Assembly: GCA_002796325.1 (NCBI GenBank)
Contig: PCXA01000001.1
Location: 372,743 to 436,742, forward strand
DNA: 64,000 nucleotides
Reading direction: 5' to 3'
Source of the DNA: Deltaproteobacteria bacterium CG11_big_fil_rev_8_21_14_0_20_47_16
GTDB lineage: Bacteria; UBA10199; GCA-002796325; 1-14-0-20-47-16
The position numbers and the translations under genes are program-made. Below the pieces are notes generated by a model. That model searched no databases, was not told the origin of the DNA, and worked only from the letters and a program-made list of their open reading frames with translations. Positions 8,475 through 20,300 of this stretch are shown piece after piece (the first letter of the stretch is position 1; the number at the start of each line of letters is the position of its first letter).

Positions 8475-9533
8475 TTAACGAATGCCAGCGAGCTGCTGAA
8501 CGTAGTTATACAGCGACTGCCACTGGGCCGGTGTTAGATCGTTAATAGCAGGCTTGCCAAATCCAGGGAGTCCTAGAGAATTGATGCGGACAAATTCCTG
8601 CATGTTGGTGGTCCATGCAGCATGGTTACCCGCAAAACTTTGCGTGGCTAAGTAGCTGAATGGGTGCGAGCCCAGAACGCGAACGTTAATACCGCCCTGC
8701 CCGTTATCACCGTGGCACGATGCGCAACGTGTTTGATACAATTGGCCACCTTCGCTGGTAGCATCAATCGCGGACTTGCGAATGTCATAGGTGGGTTGTG
8801 CTTCTGACACAGCAGATAGCTCCATCGCTAAGCGCACTGGAATGTGGGCAGCACCAGAACCTGATTTGGCAGCCAAAGCAGTGATGTCTGCTGCGGAATC
8901 TTCTGGACGGTTTGGTGAAAATGTACGGATGTAATGAACAAGCGCCCAACGTTCTTCTGCAGGTAGTGCTGCAAATGATGGCATTGAGTTAAATCCTGTG
9001 GTGAGTGTTTGGAAAATTTGTGTAGGTTTGCCACCTTGCTTCCATTCACCTGTCGTAAAGTTGCGTGGCTTAGGATTGAAAGCCGCAGCTGCTGGGCCAT
9101 TACCCATGCCGCTATCACCGTGGCACGATGCGCAGTTGGTGGCGTAGAGTGTTTTGCCTTGGGCGATGAGTTCAGGAGATGGTTTTGCAAGTTTGGCCAC
9201 GTCTCCCATGTCATTGTCGCCAGATGCGGCTACCTTAACGGGTTGCGGCACATAGCGATCCAACATGTCAGAGGCTGTAAGTCCTACGAAGATGGCTAAG
9301 AATACGAGTGAAGATGCAAAAACTACCGTATCGACTTTGCTGTCATAGAGCAGGTGCATGAAGAATAGTGCCACAAGCGTTGCTTTTGTGGTGGCAATCA
9401 ACATGGCGACAACAATGTTGAGCGTTCCAAAGTCATAATAGGAAGTCCAGACGGTCACGATGGTTAAAACAATAAGTGACGCCCAAACCTTCCAATATGT
9501 TTTGCGGTGATCGTGTTTTTTATTCGAACTCAT
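8475..9533 (-). CDS. caa3 oxidase subunit IV fused to two cytochrome c domains
   Basis: 352 residues. Residues 1-95 form three transmembrane helices in the pattern of prokaryotic cytochrome c oxidase subunit IV (ATTKATLVALFFMHL). Two cytochrome c domains follow. The first has CASCH at 134-138 and a likely axial Met184 in SMPSF. The second has CASCH at 270-274, but at the usual Met position the sequence is LGLPGFG, so Met is replaced by Leu322. The protein would place two extra hemes on the outer face of the oxidase. The usual subunit IV is about 100 residues with no heme, so this is a fusion. It follows ctaE by 12 bases. Confidence 0.88.
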   Translation of the reverse strand: MSSNKKHDHRKTYWKVWASLIVLTIVTVWTSYYDFGTLNIVVAMLIATTKATLVALFFMHLLYDSKVDTVVFASSLVFLAIFVGLTASDMLDRYVPQPVKVAASGDNDMGDVAKLAKPSPELIAQGKTLYATNCASCHGDSGMGNGPAAAAFNPKPRNFTTGEWKQGGKPTQIFQTLTTGFNSMPSFAALPAEERWALVHYIRTFSPNRPEDSAADITALAAKSGSGAAHIPVRLAMELSAVSEAQPTYDIRKSAIDATSEGGQLYQTRCASCHGDNGQGGINVRVLGSHPFSYLATQSFAGNHAAWTTNMQEFVRINSLGLPGFGKPAINDLTPAQWQSLYNYVQQLAGIR

Positions 9534-9545
9534 AATTATCCTCGT

Positions 9546-10196
9546 TTAAGCAATCAAATACATTAGTGGGAACAAGTAAATCCAGACCAAGTCCACTAAG
9601 TGCCAATACAACCCCGTTAACTCAACGGGCGTATAGTATTCAGATGAAAAATTATTGCGACGTGTACGAATGAGAACCCATGCAATGAGCCCCATACCAA
9701 TTAGTACGTGAAGACCGTGTAGGCCCGTCATGATGAAGTAGAGTGAATAGAAGAGATTGGCGTTTTTGTGAGTGAATGCTGAATAGTCAAAACTGCCATT
9801 GGGGAACAGGTGATGCGCAAATTTTTCTTTGTATTCAAAAAACTTGATCACCATAAATGTTGCGCCGCACAGGAATGTGAAGCTTAATAATTTAACTGCT
9901 TTGACGCGGTCGTTATCGCGAACAAAATGTACCGCCATCGCCATGGAAAGTGAGCTGCAAATCAGAACTACTGTATTGATACCACCCATGACTTTGTTCA
10001 GGTGATGGTGGGCCTCTGCGAACATGTCAGGGTAGAGCGCCCGGAACATAATGTAGGCCACAAAGAGACCACCGAAGAGTAAAACTTCGGTGACTAGGAA
10101 CAGCCAAAGACCCAGTTTAGCCGATGAAAATTGTTGCTCGGCATTGTCAAAATGGTGGGCGACATGTGCGCCACTTGTTGCGTCAGACATAGTCAA
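9546..10196 (-). CDS. ctaE: cytochrome c oxidase subunit III
   Basis: 216 residues with five transmembrane helices, the short bacterial form. Recognisable segments are KLGLWLFLVTEVLLFGGLF, FYSLYFIMTGLHGLHVLIG and the C-terminal ELTGLYWHLVDLVWIYLFPLMYL, which are the conserved helices of heme-copper oxidase subunit III. It has no redox centre; it supports subunit I and oxygen entry. It sits directly between ctaD (14-base gap) and the fused subunit IV gene, the standard order for a caa3 operon. Confidence 0.95.
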   Translation of the reverse strand: MTMSDATSGAHVAHHFDNAEQQFSSAKLGLWLFLVTEVLLFGGLFVAYIMFRALYPDMFAEAHHHLNKVMGGINTVVLICSSLSMAMAVHFVRDNDRVKAVKLLSFTFLCGATFMVIKFFEYKEKFAHHLFPNGSFDYSAFTHKNANLFYSLYFIMTGLHGLHVLIGMGLIAWVLIRTRRNNFSSEYYTPVELTGLYWHLVDLVWIYLFPLMYLIA

Positions 10197-10210
10197 ACTC
10201 CTTGCGAAAG

Positions 10211-11815
<1,605 letters not shown>

Positions 11816-11824
11816 GTTGTTTCC

Positions 11825-12811
11825 TCACTTGCTCAAAGATTTAATGAACGCCACCAGGGCATTCAATTCATCATCATTTAATTGGCCCTTAAAGGTGGGC
11901 ATTGTTCCCGCAACAAATCCTTTAACGACTTGTTTATTGGGGTCTACGATTGAATCACGGATATAAGTTTCGTCTACTGTGATGGTTGCGCCATCGGTTA
12001 ACTCTTCTGTTTTACCAAAGAGGTCTTTGAATGATGGGCCAACACGAGGGGTACCATCGTCACTGTGGCATGCACTGCATGTCTTGGAAGAATAGAGATC
12101 GCGGCCTTGTTCAATAAGTGATTTTCCGCTGGCTTGTGTGCCACCTGCGGCGGCAGTCTTGGCATATTTGCCCATGTCATCTTGCCAGTCGGCGAACTCT
12201 TCAGCTTCCATGACGACTAACTTGCCAAGCATGGCTGAGTGATCCAACCCGCAGAACTCTGCGCAGAAAATGTCATATTCACCCGGCGTGTTTGCTGAAA
12301 ATGCCAAGTACTGATAGGTGCCAGGGACAACGTCCTGCTTGAGGCGGAGTGCGGGTACATAGAAGCTGTGGAGCACATCACTTGATGTCATGATTAAACG
12401 AATCGGGGTGTTAACTGGAATGTGGATGTTGCGTTGTGTGCGTTTGCCGTTGGCATACTGGAAGTTCCATGACCACTGTTGACCCACAACGTTGATTTCA
12501 TATGGATTCATGGGGGACGTGCGAGAGTGCATGTATTCCACCCAACCCCAATAGAAAAGACCCATCACCAAAACAAAGAGCCCGATACTGATGCCCACTT
12601 CGGTTGGTGTGTGTCCTTCAATGTAAGGTGTTTTATCGTTTTCTGATTTGCGACGGTACTTGAATACAAAATACGTCATCGTGCCGACGATGGCGATAAA
12701 GCAGATGACACTCACCCAAAAGATGAAGGCATAGATTGTATCTACGTTGGTGGCAAATGAAGATACTGCCGGTAGATTTGGTTTCGACCAAGATAAAAGT
12801 AGTCCCAACAT
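11825..12811 (-). CDS. ctaC: cytochrome c oxidase subunit II with C-terminal cytochrome c
   Basis: 328 residues. Two transmembrane helices (about 26-50 and 72-92) are followed by a cupredoxin domain with the complete CuA site: His148, Cys183, Glu185, Cys187, His191 and Met194. A C-terminal cytochrome c domain has CSACH at 245-249 and Met304 (GTMPTF) as sixth ligand. The fusion defines a caa3 oxidase, which takes electrons through its own heme c. The first helix appears to start only about 25 residues in, so there is no clear cleavable signal. The gene is spaced 9 bases from both the SCO gene and ctaD. Confidence 0.96.
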   Translation of the reverse strand: MLGLLLSWSKPNLPAVSSFATNVDTIYAFIFWVSVICFIAIVGTMTYFVFKYRRKSENDKTPYIEGHTPTEVGISIGLFVLVMGLFYWGWVEYMHSRTSPMNPYEINVVGQQWSWNFQYANGKRTQRNIHIPVNTPIRLIMTSSDVLHSFYVPALRLKQDVVPGTYQYLAFSANTPGEYDIFCAEFCGLDHSAMLGKLVVMEAEEFADWQDDMGKYAKTAAAGGTQASGKSLIEQGRDLYSSKTCSACHSDDGTPRVGPSFKDLFGKTEELTDGATITVDETYIRDSIVDPNKQVVKGFVAGTMPTFKGQLNDDELNALVAFIKSLSK

Positions 12812-12820
12812 TCCAGACTC

Positions 12821-13603
12821 CTACACGTTATGGCGTTTTCTCAACACCATGATACCAGCAACCACACCAAAGAGAGTTGCCCCTGCGGCGACTTTCATCA
12901 TGCGTGTGGCCAGAAGAGAATATTTGCGCGATTTCGGATCGTACCGGTAACAATACAGCAGAATATGGTCAACGATATTGCCGATTTTTCCGCTGCTTGC
13001 TTCAAGAAGTGCAAGGCGCATATCCCGAGGTTCAAATGTGACACCAAAGAGGTATCGGGAGAGGGTGCCGTCTGGGGTGAGCACAAAAATGGCACTGCCG
13101 TGGGCGTATTGCTGCTCGTCTTTGTCGTAGTAGTAGGCGTAACCGACTTGCTGGGCTAAGGCGTGGATGGTTTTGTCATCACCAACCAAAAAGTGCCATC
13201 CGTCAGCGGTTTGCGGGCGGCCCGACATCTTGATATAATTGGCCTTCTTCTCGGCAGCAAGTGTGGGTGTTTCTGTAGGGTCGATGCTGACATTGACGTA
13301 TTCAAACTCTTGGCCAGGTGCCCATTTGAGATCTTTGAAGCTGTCGGCCACGCCATTCATGAGCAAACCGCATAAGTTAGGACAGCCGTAATAGGCCAAA
13401 GTGAGGATGACCGGTTTTTTGCCACCAAAGTAGTCTTTAAGTACGACGGTTTTGCCCGTGTCGTCTTTGAATTTTAGATTTAAATCGATGGTTTTGCCCA
13501 AATGTTCAGTAATCCCTACGTTTTTGAGCTCATAGGGAATCGTTTCCGCAGCATGCAGAAGTGGACAGGCCACGAGAATGGACAAAAATAGTAAACGCCG
13601 CAT
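12821..13603 (-). CDS. SCO1/SenC-type copper chaperone
   Basis: 260 residues. A signal peptide ends near LLHAA; the thioredoxin-like domain contains the copper motif Cys74-x3-Cys78 (YYGCPNLCG) and the distal His168, the three copper ligands of Sco proteins. A hydrophobic helix near the C-terminus (about 233-254) would anchor it in the membrane, which is a less common arrangement than an N-terminal anchor. It delivers copper to CuA of subunit II, encoded immediately downstream. It follows actF by 3 bases. Confidence 0.93.
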   Translation of the reverse strand: MRRLLFLSILVACPLLHAAETIPYELKNVGITEHLGKTIDLNLKFKDDTGKTVVLKDYFGGKKPVILTLAYYGCPNLCGLLMNGVADSFKDLKWAPGQEFEYVNVSIDPTETPTLAAEKKANYIKMSGRPQTADGWHFLVGDDKTIHALAQQVGYAYYYDKDEQQYAHGSAIFVLTPDGTLSRYLFGVTFEPRDMRLALLEASSGKIGNIVDHILLYCYRYDPKSRKYSLLATRMMKVAAGATLFGVVAGIMVLRKRHNV

Positions 13604-13606
13604 AGT

Positions 13607-14812
13607 TTAGAACTGATTGTGGTTCACACCGTCTAGCAAGTAGGGGTCCTTCATTGGAACCAATGGGTGACGGGAGTAAAAACGAGAAACCGTCAATCCA
13701 AAGAGACCCAAGAACCCTACAAAGATTCCAAGCTCTTGCCAGCCCAAGCGCGCAAATTCGGAGTAGGCTGGGGCGACTTGCCAGTAGAGATCAATCCAGT
13801 TGGCAACGAGCATTAAAACGCCAACGCTTAAGAGATAATTTGGAATTACTTTGGCCCATTTGCCGATGAGTAGGAAGAATGGCACGATGAACTTTAAAAT
13901 CGCCAATGACAATGCCCAATATTGCCAGCCATTTTCTTGGCGTTTGATGAAGTAGAATGTTTCTTCAGGCAAGTTGGCATACCAGATGAGCATGTACTGC
14001 GAGAATGCAATGTAGGCCCAGAATACGGTGAAGGCGAACATCCATTTGCCCAAGTCATGCATGTGGTGTTCGGTGACAAGGCCTTTCAGTAAGCCTTGTT
14101 TCTGCATGAGAATGACAATGATGGTGAGGGTGGTGACGCCGCTATAGAAGAGGCTAGAAAATTGATAGACGCCGAAGATGGTGCTGAAGAAGTGGGGTTC
14201 CACGCTCATGATGTCATCGAAGCTGGCCATGGTGAAGGATAGTGCAAAGAGTGGCAGGAAGATAACGGATGCTTTGATGAGACCTTTCGTAATGGAAATG
14301 GCACCGCTTTGATCTTGTTCCAATGACTTGGTGGTGAAGTAGTGCGCAAATCCTGCCCAGATGGCCATGCCGACAAGGCTACGAATAATAAAAAATGGGG
14401 TGTTTAAGTAGGCAGATTTACCTGACAACAAAACATCTTTGGCCACTTCTTCAACGTGTGTCCATTCATAGAGATGGTGTAAGCCCAGAAACAAACCCAG
14501 CAAAAGAACCGCAGCAACTGGCAAGAAGCTGGACATGCCTTCAGCCAAACGACGAACAGGCGTGCTCCACTGTGAGCCTGTGGCGTGGTGAATTGCTGTG
14601 ATGAACGCGCCAAAGAGTGCAATGGACATCCAGTAGAAGTAACCAATCAAATAGTTGTACCAAGCGCGTGTGGCATCTTGGAAAAGTGCGCCGGCAAAGC
14701 TGACAACGCCAATTGCAACGCAAGCGATGAAGATGTGCTTGGCTGTTTTGGGCAGGTGAAAATGACCTGGCTTTGGTAGATCGGCTAATGAATGGTATCC
14801 ATGATGTGACAT
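13607..14812 (-). CDS. actF: alternative complex III subunit F (quinol-binding membrane subunit)
   Basis: 401 residues, about ten transmembrane helices. It belongs to the NrfD-like ActF family, marked here by a histidine-rich N-terminus, WYNYLIGYFYWMSIALFG and the long helix pair containing FDDIMSVEPHFFSTIFG. ActF and ActC are the two integral subunits of ACIII that flank the quinol site and may move protons. The gene lies between actE and the SCO gene with 12- and 3-base gaps, so the ACIII and oxidase genes are one transcription unit by position. Confidence 0.93.
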   Translation of the reverse strand: MSHHGYHSLADLPKPGHFHLPKTAKHIFIACVAIGVVSFAGALFQDATRAWYNYLIGYFYWMSIALFGAFITAIHHATGSQWSTPVRRLAEGMSSFLPVAAVLLLGLFLGLHHLYEWTHVEEVAKDVLLSGKSAYLNTPFFIIRSLVGMAIWAGFAHYFTTKSLEQDQSGAISITKGLIKASVIFLPLFALSFTMASFDDIMSVEPHFFSTIFGVYQFSSLFYSGVTTLTIIVILMQKQGLLKGLVTEHHMHDLGKWMFAFTVFWAYIAFSQYMLIWYANLPEETFYFIKRQENGWQYWALSLAILKFIVPFFLLIGKWAKVIPNYLLSVGVLMLVANWIDLYWQVAPAYSEFARLGWQELGIFVGFLGLFGLTVSRFYSRHPLVPMKDPYLLDGVNHNQF

Positions 14813-14824
14813 AAGTGATCCTTG

Positions 14825-15430
14825 TTATTTACCAACGGCCTTCAAATCCGCAGCGCTGGGATGAGCCGCACGCTGCAAGACGCGGACATAATTAATAATG
14901 GCCCAACGCTCATCAGCCGTAACTTGGCTGGCATAGCTGGGCATCAAGTTTTGACCCATTGTAATGACATGGAAAATGCGTCCGTCTGTCCAGTTGGTGA
15001 CTTTGTCTGACGCCAATGTCGGTGGCTGTGGAAACTTGGGAACGATGTAGCCGTTACCATCACCTGTGTTTCCGTGACAAACAGCGCAGTAAGTGTCGAA
15101 TAGAATTTGTCCCCGCTCCAAAATCGCCTTTGTTGGACGCAGTGGATTTTTTAGCAAGCGTCCTGCGGCTTCAGCATCATTGGGGTAGGGATAGGGTTCG
15201 AAATTAGTTGGAATGGTACCTTCAACCGGCATACGGGGACCCCGAATGCAATGCGGGTCGTTGCTGTCCTTGAACATATAGCAGTCCGCACGTTGGGCCT
15301 TTAGCGAAGGACCTTTGACCATGTTGGGGCCAATGTATTCAAGTGGTGGCTTACTGCTGGTGCAGGCTGCCATCACAAGTAAAGATGTTATCAAAATGCT
15401 ATTCTTGAACGTCGCGCACTTCATTCGCAT
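14825..15430 (-). CDS. actE: alternative complex III subunit E, monoheme cytochrome c lipoprotein
   Basis: 201 residues. The signal peptide ends in lipobox MAAC with Cys23. The cytochrome c domain has CAVCH at 115-119 and the axial Met163 in LMPSY. In ACIII complexes ActE carries one heme c and passes electrons towards the oxidase. The start overlaps the actD end by 32 bases. There are two ATG choices (15430 and 15424); AGAGG lies close to the first and at better spacing for the second, so the start is uncertain by two residues. Confidence 0.92.
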   Translation of the reverse strand: MRMKCATFKNSILITSLLVMAACTSSKPPLEYIGPNMVKGPSLKAQRADCYMFKDSNDPHCIRGPRMPVEGTIPTNFEPYPYPNDAEAAGRLLKNPLRPTKAILERGQILFDTYCAVCHGNTGDGNGYIVPKFPQPPTLASDKVTNWTDGRIFHVITMGQNLMPSYASQVTADERWAIINYVRVLQRAAHPSAADLKAVGK

Positions 15431-15926
15431 TTGCCTCTTTTAGGAATTGGGTAACTGCATCCCGATTGAATCCGACTTCTGTGGCCGGAACAAACAAACC
15501 AAATTCATCATCTGTTAAGCTAAGTGCCATTGGCTTTTCATTTAATTTGGGCAGCCCGCAAGTTACAAACAACGCGGCTGCAGTTGAAAGGCCAGCAATC
15601 AAAATGGTGAGTTCAAATGTCACAGGGATAAACGCCGGCCAGGAAACAAATGGTTTTCCACCAATGTTAATGGGCCAATCGACAGCAGACGTCCATGCTT
15701 GGAGCATAAATCCAAATGAGCCCCCCGCTAATCCGGCAAGAAAGGTGACCCATGGAATTTTGGAACGGGGAATGCCAATGGCTTCGGACAAACCGTGAAC
15801 TGGGAATGGTGTATAGACATCAAACTTGCGCCACCCATTTTTACGCGCCTTTTGGGCTGCCGAAATAACGGTTTCGGGATCGTCAAAAATACCAATCACA
15901 CCTTTTGTATTTAGATTTGAGCTCAT
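15399..15926 (-). CDS. actD: alternative complex III subunit D (DUF3341 family)
   Basis: 175 residues. The N-terminal half is a small cytoplasmic domain with [13 protein letters not shown] and [13 protein letters not shown], and two transmembrane helices follow (about 80-120). This is the DUF3341 fold of ActD, a structural subunit without redox centres that packs against ActC and ActF. The start overlaps the actC stop by four bases. Confidence 0.92.
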   Translation of the reverse strand: MSSNLNTKGVIGIFDDPETVISAAQKARKNGWRKFDVYTPFPVHGLSEAIGIPRSKIPWVTFLAGLAGGSFGFMLQAWTSAVDWPINIGGKPFVSWPAFIPVTFELTILIAGLSTAAALFVTCGLPKLNEKPMALSLTDDEFGLFVPATEVGFNRDAVTQFLKEANANEVRDVQE

Positions 15927-17326
15927 ACCACATCCTCGTGTGTTCCATATTCCACGCCACCCTTACGCTTGAATGGCAGAATAGATTTGATTTCAGCCAT
16001 TGCAATCATGGGGAGTACGCGGGTGAAGAGTAAGAACAGTGTAAAGAAAATACCGAAGCTGCCGATGAGTAGGCCAATGTCCCAGATGGTTGGCGTGAAG
16101 TAGCTCCATTCGGATGGCAAAAAGCCGCGGTGCAGTGATGTGACGATAATCACAAAACGTTCGAACCACATACCGATGTTCACAAAAATAGAAATAATAA
16201 ACATGATTGTGAGGTTAGTGCGCATCTTTTTGAACCAGAATACTTGGGGAATAAATACGTTACAGCTGACCATGGTCCAATATGCCCAAGCGTATGGCCC
16301 GAATGCACGATTCACAAATGTGAATTGTTCGTATGGGCTACCTGAATACCAAGCGATGAAAAATTCAGAGGCATATGCGTAACCGACCATAAGGCCTGTG
16401 GCCATGATGATCTTGCACATGTTTTCCAAGTGGCGAACGGTAATGTATTCTTCAAGATGAACGACCTTACGGACAATGATGAGCAGTGTCATCACCATGG
16501 CGAAACCAGAGAAGATAGCGCCAGCAACAAAGTAAGGTGGGAAGATGGTGGTGTGCCAGCCCGGGATAACAGAGACGGCAAAGTCAAAGGACACAATACT
16601 ATGCACAGAGAGAACGAGTGGTGTGGAGAGCCCTGCCAAAATCAAATACACCATTTCGTAGTGCATCCAGTTACGCATGCTGCCTGTCCAACCCATGGAC
16701 AATGCACCATAGATAACGCGGCGGATTTTGTTGCGCGCGCGATCACGGACGGTGGCGATGTCTGGAATTAAACCGATATACCAAAATACAGCAGAAATAG
16801 TGAAGTAGGTGGACACAGCGAACACGTCCCAGAGTAGTGGGCTGCGGAAGTTGACCCACAATGAACCACGGGTGTTGGGGTACGGGAATAACCAGAAGGC
16901 GAGCCATGGGCGACCAGTGTGCAGCAATGGAAAGAGGCCAGCGGTCATCACCGCAAAGATGGTCATGGCTTCTGCAGAGCGGTTGATGGCGGTGCGCCAC
17001 TTTTGACGGAACAAAAATAAAATTGCCGAGATCAAGGTTCCGGCGTGACCGATACCGATCCAGAAAACGAAGTTGGTAATGTCATAGGCCCAACCGATTG
17101 TGTTGTTGAGACCCCAGACACCGATACCGGTGGTGACCAACTTATAAATACTGATAAGTCCAATGGTGAGTAAACCGAGTGCGCCAGAAAATGCCATCCA
17201 CCAGCCACGGCCGGGGACGCGTTCCAGTGGTGCACATACATCGCGGGTAACTTGATCGTAGGTTAAGCTATCCGCAGGATGTGGTTCAGGTTCCAAATAC
17301 TCTGCTGCATTTGTGTTGTGCTTCAT
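15923..17326 (-). CDS. actC: alternative complex III subunit C (NrfD/PsrC-like membrane subunit)
   Basis: 467 residues with about ten transmembrane helices, the NrfD/polysulfide-reductase membrane subunit fold. Typical stretches are [27 protein letters not shown] and [32 protein letters not shown] (split here into helices 3-6). In ACIII this subunit binds menaquinol or ubiquinol next to the ActB iron-sulfur clusters. A 43-base gap with a hairpin separates it from actB; it overlaps actD by four bases. Confidence 0.93.
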   Translation of the reverse strand: MKHNTNAAEYLEPEPHPADSLTYDQVTRDVCAPLERVPGRGWWMAFSGALGLLTIGLISIYKLVTTGIGVWGLNNTIGWAYDITNFVFWIGIGHAGTLISAILFLFRQKWRTAINRSAEAMTIFAVMTAGLFPLLHTGRPWLAFWLFPYPNTRGSLWVNFRSPLLWDVFAVSTYFTISAVFWYIGLIPDIATVRDRARNKIRRVIYGALSMGWTGSMRNWMHYEMVYLILAGLSTPLVLSVHSIVSFDFAVSVIPGWHTTIFPPYFVAGAIFSGFAMVMTLLIIVRKVVHLEEYITVRHLENMCKIIMATGLMVGYAYASEFFIAWYSGSPYEQFTFVNRAFGPYAWAYWTMVSCNVFIPQVFWFKKMRTNLTIMFIISIFVNIGMWFERFVIIVTSLHRGFLPSEWSYFTPTIWDIGLLIGSFGIFFTLFLLFTRVLPMIAMAEIKSILPFKRKGGVEYGTHEDVV

Positions 17327-17344
17327 TTGTCCTCAACTTGTCGC

Positions 17345-17363
17345 TCTGAGCCAACGGCTCAGA
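17345..17363 (-). repeat. REP-like hairpin between actB and actC
   Basis: A perfect 8-base stem (TCTGAGCC/GGCTCAGA) with an AAC loop, in the only sizeable gap of the act genes. On the minus strand it is entered by ATGTCAT, as is the hairpin at 8442-8462. There is no T-run downstream. The sequence resembles the TCATTCTGAGC-type repeats scattered through many genomes. Confidence 0.55.
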
Positions 17364-17369
17364 ATGACA

Positions 17370-20300
17370 TTAAACGTTTCGAATCTTTGTCAAATACGTC
17401 ACTGCTGGTGCGGTGTTCAATTCCGCAAGCAAGTTGTAGCCACGTGGATTCTTCATTAGTTTTGCAAGTTTGCTATCGGGATTGTTGGCATCACCAAACA
17501 CAATGGCGTCTGCAGGGCAGCTCTGTTGGCATGCCGTCTTGAGTTCGCCATCAGGCAGTGCAATGCCGCGATCTTTGGCCCAGCTCTTCTTTTCCTCGAT
17601 ACGTTGAACACAGAATGTACATTTTTCCATCACACCACGAGTACGAACAGTGACTTCTGGGTTGAGCATGAGGTGGAGTGGTGCCTCTGGATTTGCTGCA
17701 GAGTCATATGTGAGGAAGTTAAACTTGCGCGCCTTGTAAGGACAGTTGTTGGCGCAGTAACGTGTACCCACACAACGATTATAAATCTGCTGATTGAGGC
17801 CTTCGTCGCTGTGTGCGGTTGCAATAACAGGGCAAACAGTTTCACATGGGGCGTTATCGCAATGCTGACAGAGCATGGGTTGATTGACGACTTCTGGATT
17901 GGCTTCGTCACCCTTATAATAGCGGTCAATGCGCATCCAGTGCATGACGCGGTCACGTGCCACTTGGTCTTTACCCACGGTGGGGATATTGTTTTCGGCC
18001 TGACATGCAATCACGCAGGCGCTGCAACCTGTGCAGGTATTCAAATTGATGGCCATACCCCATTTGTGACCCGGGTATTTGTGCTTATCCCACATGGTAA
18101 TCAGGTGGTGGTGCTCTTCGTTACCGGCATGGGGATTTTTTGCAAATTCTTCAAACGTAGCTTCTTTAACAATTGGACGACCTTCCATGGTCTGATGACC
18201 TTGGGTGCAGGCCAGCATCATGTTGCTACCCGTCTTTTGAATTTTTGTGGCAATTCCTGTCCAGTTGGCAGCCTTTGCATTGATTGCAGCAAGTGCAAAT
18301 GCGTTTACGCCAACACCATTACCTACTTTGCCCGACTTGGTGCGACCATAACCCACTGCAATGGCAAGTCCTTGTGGGTGCATGCCTGGCAAAATATGAA
18401 TAGGCGCTTCGAGTTGGGTGCTACCCGTGTCGACCTTGATGATGTCGCCCTTGTTAAGGCCTAGGGTTTTGGCGGTTGCAGGGGCAATGCTTACATAGTT
18501 GTCCCATGTGATCTTGGTGACAGGATCTGGCAACTCTTGCAGCCACGCGTTGTTTGCATGGCGGCCATCATACAACCCCATTGGCGTGTAAAGCGTCAGA
18601 TACATGTCAGTGCTGTTATTTAATGATGCGGCGGGAAGAGTTGAGAAGCCGCTTGAACGGAAGCTGCGTGAAGAACCATTGTCGTTGTGATTTGCAACAA
18701 TGACACCGTCGCGCAAAACGCTATCCCAGAAAGCATTGAAGCTTGGAGCGTTCACTCCTGTTGTAGGGTAAATGGTCTTTTGCCAGTACCCGCGAAGGAA
18801 GTCATACCAGTTGTTGTAGGTTTCGAGTGCACCCGCGGAACATTTGCTCTTCTGCGCCCACATGAGCAAGCTCTCTTGGAATGCGCGGGTGTTGAAGAGT
18901 GGAGAAATGGTGGGTTGTTGAATGCTGAACACGCCACGTTGTGGCTCGGCATCGCCCCAGCTTTCGAGTGCATGATGATCTGGGCAGACATAGTCTACAA
19001 ATTCAGAGGTTTCATCCAGACGATCGTTGAAGCTAATAATAAGCGGCACTTTTGCAGATGCCTTGGCAAACAAATCGTTTGCAGCGAAGACATATGCGGG
19101 GTTTACGCCGCGAATTAAAAGAAGGTCGACGCTGCCATTCATCATTTCAGTGATGAGGTTGAGTGCTGCTGCATATGAACCGAGTGCTTGGTTAGAAGGG
19201 CGGGCGGTGCCGTCGATCATTGCGCCGTCGTTGCCGAGTGCGGAGTTTAATAGGTTCACAACTAATTCAAGTGCTAAAGCCTGTGTGTTGCCAGGGGCTG
19301 CTTGACCGCCAATGACAATGCCTCTGCCGCGGTTGGCCCAAAGTTCGCTGGCAACAGTTGCAATGACTTTGGCATCAACGCCGGTTGAAGCGGCAACTGT
19401 TTTGGCATCGTAGCTGCTCAAAAAGCTGCGCACCGCTGCATCTGCAGCGCCATGTCCTTGCTGAATGATGAGTGTGTGTGCAATTGCGGCAGCAACAGCG
19501 AGCTCATCGCCTGGTTTCACTGGAATGCGACGATCGGCATTATCCCCTGTGGTGCTGGGAACGGATTCAATAGCGGTAAAGCGGGACATGCTGGGCTTTT
19601 TGCCATCAAGCGCGCGCTTGGCCGCAAACCCTTTGGTGAATTCAACGGGCGAAATCTGTGTGCCCAAGAAATCAGAACCAAAAGATAAAATATAATCTGC
19701 TTTGTTGAAGCGATAGCGTGGCAGGACTGCAGTGCCATAAGAGAGCTCTTGCGCAGCAATCACATTTTCATAGGAAATGGGGTCAAACCAAACCACTTCA
19801 CCACCACGGAATGCGCTGGCAAATTGTTGTACGGCCGCTTTGGTTGCTGGGCTGGTGGTGGTGGACATGAGAACGCGCACATTGCCGCGACCATCCGAAA
19901 TTTGATCGAGTGCAGTTCCAATAATAGAATCAACTGCACCCCATTCAATGGATTCGCCAGCACCTGCTTTGCGCTTCATGGTTACCGGGCCACGCAGGCG
20001 ATCGGGATCATACAAATTCACCATGGATGCCTGACCGCGTGCACACAATCCCCCCTTGCTTACAGGGTGATTGGGATTGCCTTCCATCTTGATGGGGCGG
20101 CCTTCGCGGGTTTTGACAAGTGTGCCACAGGCGGCGGGACATTCATTACAAGTCGATGCGTACCAGTTGGGAACACCAAATGTAATTTCTTCAGGTTTGT
20201 TCAGATAAGGAATAATTTTTTCAACCGGACGACGCGCGCAGGCGGCAATTGCCGTCATGGCAGCGCCCATGCCCAGAAGTTTTAAAAAGTCACGACGCTC

